Of a stretch of DNA of 64,000 nt, positions 44,064-50,471 are shown in pieces (within the stretch, counting starts at the first letter, position 1; every line of letters begins with the position of its first letter). The stretch is from NCBI GenBank assembly GCA_947627115.1, contig CANQUQ010000003.1, forward strand, positions 1 through 64,000. The letters are read 5' to 3'. The DNA comes from an uncultured Acetatifactor sp. (GTDB taxonomy: Bacteria; Bacillota; Clostridia; Lachnospirales; Lachnospiraceae). The notes beneath the pieces are model-generated. The model was not told where the DNA came from. It did not search any database and saw only the letters and a list, made by a program, of their open reading frames with translations. Position numbers and translations under genes: made by a program.

Positions 44064-44306
44064 TTACCAAAAGATATCTAATAGTTTATAGAGCAGCTGC
44101 GTCAACTTTAGAGTTACTAAAATAATGACGAGCGCAACTATCACCTGTAGACCATCCAAAAGCTTCACTACATTTGCATTCAGTGTCTCAACGCCGGTCT
44201 GGATCGAAACGACTGTTTCATACGGATGATCGGCATCACCATATGATACAGACCCAGAAAAAGCATCTCCAACACTTACCGGGATTTCAGCGTCCTTATT
44301 GACCAT
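44064..44306 (-). CDS. Small membrane protein, possible minor coat protein
   Basis: 80 residues from the ATG at 44306, four bases after the stop of the preceding gene, so probably coupled. Residues 1-50 are polar and acidic (VNKDAEIPVSVGD); residues 56-76 form one membrane helix (LQVIVALVIILVTLKLTQLL), then KLLDIFW. Genes VII and IX, small membrane proteins, occupy this place between V and VIII in Ff phages, though they are shorter. I do not recognise it by sequence. Confidence 0.65.
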   Translation of the reverse strand: MVNKDAEIPVSVGDAFSGSVSYGDADHPYETVVSIQTGVETLNANVVKLLDGLQVIVALVIILVTLKLTQLLYKLLDIFW

Positions 44307-44310
44307 CAGA

Positions 44311-44562
44311 TCACTGGACAACAAGATTATCCAGATAAGCCTTGCCCTGACTGATAGTATAAGACAGGTCCACAGTCTTGCCGATATCCTTCTCAGTCAA
44401 AAGATTTGTGAGCTCAGCCGGAAGAAAGATGCTCTCTACACTCTCTCCATAACAACCACGAGCCTTCTCCGCAGCAGTATAGGGATATACCACATTGGCA
44501 ACACAATACACATCGCCTTTCTTACTCTCGAACCTTTTGTAACCTACCAGCTTTGCTTTCAT
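44311..44562 (-). CDS. ssDNA-binding protein candidate (gene V analogue)
   Basis: 83 residues: MKAKLVGYKRFESKKGDVYC, with ESIFLPAELTNLLTEKDIGK and a final YLDNLVVQ. Short beta-rich sequences of this kind are found in clostridial plasmids and phages as single-strand or replication-associated OB-fold proteins. First place in the structural operon is that of gene V in Ff phages, whose product coats the ssDNA before assembly. GAGG is ten bases before the ATG. The match is by size, look and context. Confidence 0.6.
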   Translation of the reverse strand: MKAKLVGYKRFESKKGDVYCVANVVYPYTAAEKARGCYGESVESIFLPAELTNLLTEKDIGKTVDLSYTISQGKAYLDNLVVQ

Positions 44563-44654
44563 TCTCTTTTTTCCTCTCTTTCTCTCTGTGATATAGGTTA
44601 AAAAGTTACATTTGACATATCACACCTTTGATGCGATAATCAAATCAGCTATAC

Positions 44655-44760
44655 CATTCAGAACATGCAACACGCAGCCAGCGCTATGTCATTACGGCTG
44701 TCTATGATTACACGAGCGCCTATCAATATTGCATGTCTGAATGATTATATATAATATAAT
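44655..44760. promoter_or_regulatory. Divergent control region with an inverted repeat
   Basis: CATTCAGAACATGCAA (44655-44670) and TTGCATGTCTGAATG (44729-44743) form a 15-bp inverted repeat with one indel. The right arm begins a plus-strand promoter (TTGCAT, 17 bases, TAATAT at 44752-44757) for the RHH gene; the left arm faces the phage structural operon. The 58 bases between could form a further hairpin (CAGCC/GGCTG). Confidence 0.5.
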
Positions 44761-44762
44761 AA

Positions 44763-44834
44763 ATTAGTGACATAATGTAAATGTGCATTAGTGACAAAAT
44801 GTATTTCATTAATTTGTACATTAGTGACATAAGG
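44763..44834. repeat. Three iterons ATTAGTGACATAATGT before the RHH gene
   Basis: Copies at 44763-44778 (perfect), 44787-44802 (one change) and 44820-44834 (3' end diverged) are in the same orientation, about one to three helical turns apart. They overlap the expected transcript start of the RHH gene. Two perfect copies in the opposite orientation lie at 45991-46006 and 46015-46030. Confidence 0.8.
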
Positions 44835-44841
44835 AGCAATA

Positions 44842-45087
44842 ATGAGCAACTTCAACCAGGCAAAATATATCCAAGAATATCAAAAAGAAAAATACGATAG
44901 ATGTATATTCAACATACCAAAGGGAAACAAAAAAATACTTGAAGCACACTGGAAGAAAAAAGGTTACAAATCTTTGAACCAATACATCAACGATCTAATA
45001 CGCAAAGACATGAACGAAGAAAATTCCAATATACAAGTAGGAGACATAACACAGAACGGAGACAATAATTCGATCAATATAGGATAA
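44842..45087 (+). CDS. Ribbon-helix-helix (CopG/Arc-like) regulator
   Basis: 81 residues. RCIFNIPKGNKKILEAHWKK and KGYKSLNQYINDLIRKDM form the beta strand and two helices of an RHH DNA-binding domain. The C-terminal 25 residues are polar and end NGDNNSINIG. AAGGAG precedes the ATG. The three iterons directly upstream are likely its operator, giving autoregulation and control of the divergent structural operon. Confidence 0.78.
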   Translation: MSNFNQAKYIQEYQKEKYDRCIFNIPKGNKKILEAHWKKKGYKSLNQYINDLIRKDMNEENSNIQVGDITQNGDNNSINIG

Positions 45088-45097
45088 AGGAGATAAA

Positions 45098-45388
45098 ATG
45101 CGACAGAGCGGATTCGGAATAGCATCACTGACACTAGGAATACTCGGCATTGTATTAGTTTGTTGCGGAGGCGGATTTTTCAGCGTACTGGGAATAATAT
45201 TCGGCGCAATAGGATTAAGAGAGAAAAATAAGAACCACGGTACAGCTATAGCAGGTCTGATCTGCAGCATAGTATCATTGATAGTATTTATCATAATGTT
45301 AGTTATAACATCAACATCATCAGGTATAACTTATCTAATACTTGAATCACTAAATGAAGCACTAAATGAAGCAACTAAAGGATTGTAA
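45098..45388 (+). CDS. Small two-helix membrane protein, DUF4190-like
   Basis: 96 residues. SGFGIASLTLGILGIVLVC and the short loop LREKNKNHGTAIAGLI, followed by a second helix, give the DUF4190 pattern seen in many bacterial membrane proteins of unknown role. GGAG is placed before the ATG, ten bases after the RHH stop. A terminator follows. It could serve in superinfection exclusion or virion release, but nothing proves this. Confidence 0.7.
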   Translation: MRQSGFGIASLTLGILGIVLVCCGGGFFSVLGIIFGAIGLREKNKNHGTAIAGLICSIVSLIVFIIMLVITSTSSGITYLILESLNEALNEATKGL

Positions 45389-45411
45389 TAAGATCAACTC
45401 ACCCCCACTGC

Positions 45412-45443
45412 CCCCTCTCACATCTTTGAGAGGGGTCTTTTTT
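45412..45443 (+). terminator. Terminator of the RHH operon
   Basis: Perfect stem CCCCTCTCA/TGAGAGGGG with a six-base loop, followed by TCTTTTTT. Confidence 0.92.
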
Positions 45444-45865
45444 CCGGAAGCGCGCGCTGCAATGGCCCCGTCTACGTTGAGAACTTCGACAAAGAAACGT
45501 CTCGTTCTCATTCACTCCGACTTGAGACAATTCTTGATCAAGGGCATATCGCCAAGACCCACTATGCTTAAGTATATACGTAAGTAGCTTGTTGATCACA
45601 ATATAACGCCAATGCTCATACATCCATGTATGAGCGTGGCTATCGTCCGACCATGCTCATGAGACAGCGCTAGGCCGCGCCATTCGCACGGTAACCAATT
45701 TACTGACTGGTAAGTCAAGCCTACAAGGTCAAAGACATAGGTAGACAAGGAGGAAGGGAGGATCAGTAAACAAAATATACCGACGAACCTACGCTGACAT
45801 CCTATCAGCTCCTCTGGAGAGACCGTTAGATCCATCAAATGACCACTTTTTTGCGCGCTTCCGGA
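45443..45865. other. Structured noncoding region bounded by a 13-bp inverted repeat
   Basis: TCCGGAAGCGCGC at 45443-45455 and its exact reverse complement at 45853-45865 enclose ~400 bases. Inside is a perfect 10-bp hairpin with a two-base loop (GCTCATACAT, 45614-45635) and a near-palindrome CTTAAGTATATACGTAAG. It has more G+C than the phage genes and no credible gene. The single long frame on the minus strand lacks a ribosome site. It may hold a replication origin or the packaging signal, or be a small insertion. Confidence 0.5.
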
Positions 45866-45938
45866 TAAAAATAACAAAAAAACTATTCCCTTATTACCCT
45901 TAAAAGCTTATAAATACGCATGATAATAGATCTCCTGT

Positions 45939-46067
45939 ACTGCAGGGATTTTTTGAAAGTGCACTGTCAAAATAGACAAAAAAAAAACTTACATTATGTC
46001 ACTAATGTATATATACATTATGTCACTAATGTGTTATACTTATCTTAAGTTGAAAGTGCACATTCAA
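45939..46067. promoter_or_regulatory. Second control region: two palindromes and two iterons
   Basis: It holds the second copy of the 27-bp repeat (45939-45965) with palindrome TTGAAAGTGCACTGTCAA (45953-45970). Two perfect iterons follow at 45991-46006 and 46015-46030, then a third palindrome TTGAAAGTGCACATTCAA (46050-46067). The 46114 gene starts 47 bases on. The two kinds of site suggest that two regulators act here. Confidence 0.65.
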
Positions 46068-46113
46068 AAAAAATAAGCTGATCTATCGGCTGGACGGGAA
46101 GAAAGGGAAAAAA

Positions 46114-46389
46114 ATGTACAACGAACAAATTATCAAGATACTCAAAGAAAAAAAGAACGGAATGGATGCCGTATACGAATACTACTTAAGCGAATACAAA
46201 AAAACCAATAATGACACAAACTATTATACATTATACGGCATAATCCTAGGAATCAGTGGCTGCAATGAAATCAACGATAGTTTAAAAAATGACGCAATCC
46301 ATGAATTAATCTATCTGAACGAAAAAGAAGAAAGGAGAATATATTGTATAAATTGTGTAAAAGAGATAAAAGGAGAATTCAAACCATGA
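46114..46389 (+). CDS. Unknown 91-aa prophage protein
   Basis: 91 residues, charged and helical: MYNEQIIKILKEKKNGMDAV, ending CINCVKEIKGEFKP with two cysteines. GAAAGGG lies before the ATG. I recognise no family. The gene overlaps the SprT-like gene by four bases (ATGA), so it is coupled to it and may be its partner. Confidence 0.65.
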   Translation: MYNEQIIKILKEKKNGMDAVYEYYLSEYKKTNNDTNYYTLYGIILGISGCNEINDSLKNDAIHELIYLNEKEERRIYCINCVKEIKGEFKP

Positions 46390-46994
46390 AACAGAACACC
46401 AGAACCGCGATCATCACACTAGAAAAAATGTATTATGAACTAAACCAAGACAAATTCGACGGAAAGCTGCCGGAAGTGATCATCACGATCCAGAGCTCAC
46501 CAAGAGCTTACGGACACGTCACAACTTCCAAGGTTTGGAACAACAACAATGATAAATATTACGAGCTGAACATAAGCGCAGAGTCCCTGAACAGAGACAT
46601 AAAAGAAATAACCGCCACAATGCTTCATGAAATGGTACACATATACCACCTAATCAACAAAATACAAGACACTAGCCGGAATAAAACATATCACAACAAA
46701 AAATTCAAGGCCAAGGCGGAAGAAGTTGGACTTATCATTCAACACGATCCCAAAATAGGATACTCCATCACATCCGCTTCCAAAGATCTGATCAAATATA
46801 TAAAGGAAAAAAAATGGAAAAAAATCGACCTGAACCGGGAAACAATCATTCCGAACAAAGACGGTAAGAATGGCAAGAAGACCAGCAGCACACGAAAATA
46901 TATCTGTCCGGCCTGCGGTCTATCAGTAAGGGCCACCAGAGACGTAAAAATAATGTGTTATGATTGTAAGGAAATCATGGAAAAAGCAGTTTGA
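46386..46994 (+). CDS. SprT-like zinc metalloprotease
   Basis: 202 residues from the ATG at 46386, with GGAG ten bases upstream; an earlier ATG at 46344 lies inside the previous gene. The zinc-protease site is HEMVH (81-85), preceded by EITATML, and a C-terminal zinc ribbon is formed by CPAC and CYDC. SprT/Spartan proteins degrade proteins covalently stuck to DNA. Homologues occur in clostridial mobile elements. In an element that replicates by a Rep that bonds to DNA, such a role is attractive but unproven. Confidence 0.82.
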   Translation: MKQNTRTAIITLEKMYYELNQDKFDGKLPEVIITIQSSPRAYGHVTTSKVWNNNNDKYYELNISAESLNRDIKEITATMLHEMVHIYHLINKIQDTSRNKTYHNKKFKAKAEEVGLIIQHDPKIGYSITSASKDLIKYIKEKKWKKIDLNRETIIPNKDGKNGKKTSSTRKYICPACGLSVRATRDVKIMCYDCKEIMEKAV

Positions 46995-47019
46995 CAAAAA
47001 TACACTGATGTGCTATTGT
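46991..47019 (+). promoter_or_regulatory. Promoter of the antitoxin RNA
   Basis: TTGACA, exactly 17 bases, TATTGT; it overlaps the SprT stop codon. The transcript would start near 47026. Confidence 0.75.
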
Positions 47020-47025
47020 ATAGAA

Positions 47026-47112
47026 AAGGGAAGCCATAGAAGTAGCGGCTACCCTAGTTACAAGCCAACATCAACGTCAGCCGTCACTATTGCCGTAGTG
47101 GCGGCTATTTCT
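47026..47112 (+). ncRNA. Antisense antitoxin RNA of a type I toxin-antitoxin locus (Fst/par-like)
   Basis: About 87 nt. It begins near GGGAAGCCATAGAAG and ends at an 11-bp stem AGCCGTCACTA/TAGTGGCGGCT (47079-47089, 47096-47106) followed by ATTTCTT. The stem overlaps the toxin stop codon on the other strand, so both transcripts share it. The 5' part (47028-47057) closely matches the toxin leader read from 47277 down to 47248. Par of pAD1 has the same plan of converging RNAs with repeated leader sequences and a shared terminator. Confidence 0.7.
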
Positions 47113-47194
47113 TACCCTTAAAGACTGTATAACACAATCCTATGAGGGCTACAATGAAAATACCTATCTGAATCAGATCAGCATATGTAATCAT
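47105..47194 (-). CDS. Type I toxin, holin-like small membrane peptide (29 aa)
   Basis: The ORF is MITYADLIQIGIFIVALIGL followed by CYTVFKGKK: a polar start, one membrane helix and a basic tail, the shape of Hol_Tox/Fst-type toxins. AAAGGAGGGAG stands directly before the ATG. A stable stem-loop in the leader (47217-47237, CCGGAGGG/CCCTCCGG) could hide the ribosome site, as in Fst mRNA. Overexpression of such peptides damages the membrane; the antisense RNA at 47026-47112 would silence it. It would stabilise the prophage or its circular form. Confidence 0.72.
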   Translation of the reverse strand: MITYADLIQIGIFIVALIGLCYTVFKGKK

Positions 47195-47216
47195 TGATCT
47201 CCCTCCTTTCTTTCGT

Positions 47217-47237
47217 CCGGAGGGCGAGCCCCTCCGG
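47217..47237 (-). promoter_or_regulatory. Leader hairpin of the toxin mRNA
   Basis: Perfect 8-bp stem CCGGAGGG/CCCTCCGG with a five-base loop, ending about 12 bases before the toxin Shine-Dalgarno sequence. Confidence 0.6.
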
Positions 47238-47282
47238 TGATCCAGAGGGCAGCCGCCTTTAACTCTATGGTTTCCCATAAAT

Positions 47283-47311
47283 ATTATAACATATCAATCC
47301 GACATAAACAA
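47283..47311 (-). promoter_or_regulatory. Promoter of the toxin mRNA
   Basis: TTGTTT and TATAAT are 17 bases apart on the minus strand, four bases beyond the rep stop codon. Confidence 0.7.
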
Positions 47312-47314
47312 TAA

Positions 47315-48367
47315 TTAATCGAACGGCACATCTAGATTCAAAGGGATCTGAACAAAATCTTCAGAACGCAGCGCCTGAACAACAAGATCTTCATACGACT
47401 TATACTCACTCATCGGCATCACATACGAATGATAACCGCCGTTAAGATCGCGCCAATGATATACAATCGAATGGATCCTGCGCCGGAGCTGATCAAAAGT
47501 ATCAATAAGCTGTTCATTCACCGAAATCTGAGATTTATAAATCATATCCGGAGTCTTCACGGAAGTTATATGGATCTCATTCCACAATGCAGGAACATTG
47601 CTATAACGAGCGTGGACATATCGCTTATACTTATCCAGTATCGACAATAAATAACTATAACGCCATTGACCACGGAACTCATCTAAGAACAAGATCTTCT
47701 CACACATGTAATTATCAAAACCACCAACCTCATAATCAGACATAAAAAAAACATTATCCGAACCATACTGATCAATCAACATCTTTGCCGTATAGCTCTT
47801 ACCGGAACCGGCCTGCCCGACATGCCACACCACTTTGACATCACGAATAAAATCAACTTTCTCAAAATCACGGGCTAAACAAGCGTCGCGGATCATTTTT
47901 TCATAACGACGGTATCGGAACGACATATTCAAAATATCACGAGCAGACATGCCCATATGAATCAGCTCCTCGATCACATCAAGATCGCGTCGCTGTCCTT
48001 GCACGCCCTTAATCTCACCATAACGAGCAGTAGCAAGGATCTTCTCACCGGACTCTTCCCACTTACCGCGCTTATTAATATAATCCTCCGCCTGATCTTT
48101 GTTACCTTTAAGACCTTCTATATGCGCATGATTATACACTTTCTGGACGGCAGTAAAACGTATAGTTTTAACATCCTCTACTACCATATGCACATGCTTT
48201 AAACCCGTTGCAGACAAGCAGTAAATCCAAGCACCAGAACGCTCTGGATGACCAACGACCCATTTATCCATCAATTTATCTACAATTTCCTGCGGAGTCC
48301 CATCATCACCATACTGCTCCGGATTATTATATACAATAAACCAAGCGCGACTAACATCTTGAGCCAT
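47315..48367 (-). CDS. rep: CRESS-type replication initiator: HUH endonuclease plus SF3 helicase
   Basis: 350 residues. The N-terminal domain has all three rolling-circle motifs in the form of eukaryotic CRESS viruses: AWFIVYNNP (motif I), H58-V-H60 (motif II) and Y96-x-x-K99 (motif III, catalytic tyrosine). The C-terminal superfamily 3 helicase has Walker A GQAGSGKS (184-191), Walker B ILFLDEF (D229, E230) and motif C IHITSVKTP. It nicks the origin, bonds to the 5' end and unwinds the duplex to make circular ssDNA. Similar Reps are known from bacterial pCRESS plasmids. AGAGG lies seven bases before the ATG. Confidence 0.88.
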   Translation of the reverse strand: MAQDVSRAWFIVYNNPEQYGDDGTPQEIVDKLMDKWVVGHPERSGAWIYCLSATGLKHVHMVVEDVKTIRFTAVQKVYNHAHIEGLKGNKDQAEDYINKRGKWEESGEKILATARYGEIKGVQGQRRDLDVIEELIHMGMSARDILNMSFRYRRYEKMIRDACLARDFEKVDFIRDVKVVWHVGQAGSGKSYTAKMLIDQYGSDNVFFMSDYEVGGFDNYMCEKILFLDEFRGQWRYSYLLSILDKYKRYVHARYSNVPALWNEIHITSVKTPDMIYKSQISVNEQLIDTFDQLRRRIHSIVYHWRDLNGGYHSYVMPMSEYKSYEDLVVQALRSEDFVQIPLNLDVPFD

Positions 48368-48379
48368 AAAAATACCTCT

Positions 48380-48545
48380 TTGTAACGATGTTGTAACAAA
48401 GTCCTGTTACAAAATTCTTTCGATGTTTTCAGGCGAAAATAACATTTGTAACATGTAACGAAGTTGGGGGGAATCATTACCCCAACTTCTTGCCTGCATT
48501 CCCGACGGGACCCATGGGGTCCTCGTCGGGAGCCCTTGCAGGCAA
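48380..48545. other. Putative phage replication origin: TTGTAAC repeats and two big hairpins
   Basis: TTGTAAC occurs at 48380-48386, 48391-48397 and 48446-48452, and inverted at 48406-48412, just before the rep start. Next to them are a perfect 10-bp hairpin (48460-48469/48480-48489) and a compound hairpin 48490-48545. The latter has a 9-bp base (TTGCCTGCA/TGCAGGCAA) and a 13-bp stem with one bulged base and an ATG loop. No U-run and no ORF are present. Such iteron-plus-hairpin arrays mark rolling-circle origins and packaging signals. Confidence 0.62.
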
Positions 48546-48589
48546 CTAAGTTCCATGTTATCATTAGATTAATCATCGGAAGATTATGA

Positions 48590-48613
48590 CGGGTTCGAGT
48601 CCCGTCTATCGCT
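48590..48613 (+). repeat. attR: second copy of the 24-bp tRNA 3' repeat
   Basis: Identical to 39537-39560. It marks the right end of the prophage. Confidence 0.92.
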
Positions 48614-48621
48614 CTGAGGGA

Positions 48622-48654
48622 ACGGCTTCCGACCTTTTCGGAGGCCGTTTTTTT
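48622..48654 (+). terminator. Original tRNA-Gly terminator, displaced by the prophage
   Basis: Stem ACGGCTTCCGA/TCGGAGGCCGT with one G-U pair, a five-base loop and TTTTTTT. It begins nine bases after attR, where a terminator would follow the tRNA in the uninterrupted locus. Confidence 0.88.
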
Positions 48655-48729
48655 GTTACTGCTGACATACTGCGAAAGGGTATTACGGTTCCGCCAGGAA
48701 CCCATCGAGCGCGAGAAGAGGTAAACACA

Positions 48730-50457
48730 ATGTTTTGTTGGAAATGCGGAAAAGAGCTTCCCGACGGCGCATGCTATTGCATATACTGCGGCACTCCCGC
48801 GGCAAATACCGCAGGCAGCGGACCGGCGGCCGGATCCGGCATAGCCGTGTCTGCGGGAAGCCAGCGGAACACCCGGAAGAGGCCCGCTTCCCTCTCCGGC
48901 GACAGACTGCTGCTGAGCGGGAAATATTACTATAAAAAGGGAAAAGGCTACAGAAGGAAAAAGGGAGACCGGGAGATCCTGCTGTCCTCGGTCACAGGTC
49001 ACTGCCTGCTGCGCACTCACCGCACCGGAAAGGCAGCTGCCCTTCTGCTCCTGTTCCTTGTCCTCACAGGGGGCGCCCTGATCGGCGGCGGCTTTGCGCT
49101 CAGGACACGGAATGCTTTAAATGCCCCCGTCTATCGGGACAGGATCCGGGAGACGGAGGAGACGCTGGACTGGATTCGGAACGACAGCGGATCCGAGATC
49201 GAACGGCTCGACGACAGGCTCCGGGAGACCGCCGCAGAGACGGACCGCTGTCAAGCCCAGATTGAAGAATATCAGAGCGGCCGCGAACAGGAGCTCATCC
49301 GGCAGATAAGCGCGGAGCTGGATCTCAGTGTTCTGTTTCAGGATGAGTTCTTCCAAAATGCCTACGACCAATATATGCAGGATCTGGTCATGGCCTTTGA
49401 ACAGGACGCACTGCTGGATGAATGGCTCTATCCGTACTATACCTACTCCATGGAGAACGGGACGAACCGATATATCTGCGAGCAGAACCATGCGGACATG
49501 TGGTTCTATGAGCTTCCCGGCTCTGAGACCAAATTCTCGGACGAACTGACGGAAAACTGGTCTGCCGGCCAGCGCGGCCTGTACGACCGCATCCTGGAGC
49601 ACGGCCGAATTTACATAACCGCTTCCGACTTCATGAACAACGTCATGTGGATGCCGGAATATGTGGCCGACAATGCCGTATTTGCCAAGGCCTACGGCGG
49701 TATTCCCGATCCGTCCCGCATGTCGGTGCCCGGCTGGGACCGCTCCGACTATGCTCAGTTCTGGCGCGGACCGGTGGATGAATATACCTTCGGCACCCCC
49801 ATCTGGATACGGTGCGATATGTCCACGGAGGAGCTGGAGCTGGACTGGAACCGGCTGGTCAATGAGCAGGCATACTATGACGCCTATATCAAATTCATGA
49901 ATACGATCGCTCCGGGGCTGAGCGTCTACGACAAGGTATCCTACTACGCCAGCGACGATGCCTACGGCGGAATGTGCTTTGACATTACCGGCAAGGAGGC
50001 ATCCGGCACCGAAATAGCGATGCTTTACCTTGAGAACCATCCGGAAGCCCTGGACGGCATGGATCCGGATTCCGTGCAGACCTCATATGACGACAGGCTT
50101 GCGGAAGCGCAGAGACAGTACGATGCCGCCGTGGCGGAATTCCAGGAGCTTGAGAATGAGAGGGACAAAAAGACTGCCCTGCTGGACCGGAAGGCGGAGT
50201 TCGAGGACCTTTTAGAGGATCTGCGGGAACAGGACGACCGGCGCACCGCCGATCTCACCAAGATCCTGTGGGTGTTCTGCGCAGTCGCGGCGGTTCTGCT
50301 CCTGATGGCCCTGATCTGTCTTATCACATTTTTCCGTTTTGCGGCAAGGCCCGGACGGCTGATGGCCCTGGACCTGGACGACGGCACCGGGGTGGCCTTC
50401 GGCATCGGCCGCCGCACAAAGGAAACTGTAGCGGAGCTGGAGGAACGGCTGCCCTGA
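48730..50457 (+). CDS. Zinc-ribbon membrane protein with coiled-coil domain
   Basis: 575 residues from the ATG at 48730; the frame runs back into the terminator without a better start. The N-terminus is a zinc ribbon (CWKCG and CIYCG, residues 3-22), followed by a basic stretch. Then come a membrane segment (~120-140), a coiled coil (~150-200), a large Tyr/Trp-rich domain, a second coiled coil (~455-505) and a final membrane segment (~512-535) with a cytosolic tail. I do not recognise a function; zinc-ribbon membrane proteins of this kind often sense or scaffold. Most of the protein should lie outside the membrane. Confidence 0.75.
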   Translation: MFCWKCGKELPDGACYCIYCGTPAANTAGSGPAAGSGIAVSAGSQRNTRKRPASLSGDRLLLSGKYYYKKGKGYRRKKGDREILLSSVTGHCLLRTHRTGKAAALLLLFLVLTGGALIGGGFALRTRNALNAPVYRDRIRETEETLDWIRNDSGSEIERLDDRLRETAAETDRCQAQIEEYQSGREQELIRQISAELDLSVLFQDEFFQNAYDQYMQDLVMAFEQDALLDEWLYPYYTYSMENGTNRYICEQNHADMWFYELPGSETKFSDELTENWSAGQRGLYDRILEHGRIYITASDFMNNVMWMPEYVADNAVFAKAYGGIPDPSRMSVPGWDRSDYAQFWRGPVDEYTFGTPIWIRCDMSTEELELDWNRLVNEQAYYDAYIKFMNTIAPGLSVYDKVSYYASDDAYGGMCFDITGKEASGTEIAMLYLENHPEALDGMDPDSVQTSYDDRLAEAQRQYDAAVAEFQELENERDKKTALLDRKAEFEDLLEDLREQDDRRTADLTKILWVFCAVAAVLLLMALICLITFFRFAARPGRLMALDLDDGTGVAFGIGRRTKETVAELEERLP

Positions 50458-50471
50458 AGGGCAGCCGTTCC
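50442..50471. terminator. Bidirectional terminator between convergent genes
   Basis: A perfect 13-bp stem (50442-50454/50459-50471) with loop TGAA that contains the stop codon of the zinc-ribbon gene. U-rich tracts after it are short. It serves both convergent genes. Confidence 0.75.

Larger units (their letters stand above)
39537..48613. mobile_element. Integrated filamentous (inovirus-like) prophage in tRNA-Gly
   Basis: The element is bounded by a perfect 24-bp direct repeat of the tRNA 3' end. On the minus strand the order is ssDNA-binding protein, small membrane protein, 53-aa major coat protein, terminator, pIII-like protein, pVI-like protein, Zot/pI ATPase, integrase. This reproduces the V-(VII/IX)-VIII-III-VI-I order of Ff phages. 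A CRESS-type Rep lies at the other end. The plus strand carries an RHH regulator, a small membrane protein, an unknown protein and a SprT-like protease. Its genes are more AT-rich than the flanks. No secretin is present, as expected for a host with one membrane. It looks intact. Confidence 0.88.

Noticed and set aside
45596..45877. 93-codon minus-strand frame in the prophage noncoding block
   Set aside because: It crosses a perfect hairpin and one copy of the bounding repeat, lacks a ribosome site and looks random.
39537..48613. Element as a conjugative or mobilisable island
   Set aside because: No relaxase of MOB type, no coupling protein or type IV secretion genes; the Rep is of CRESS type and the other genes fit phage assembly.
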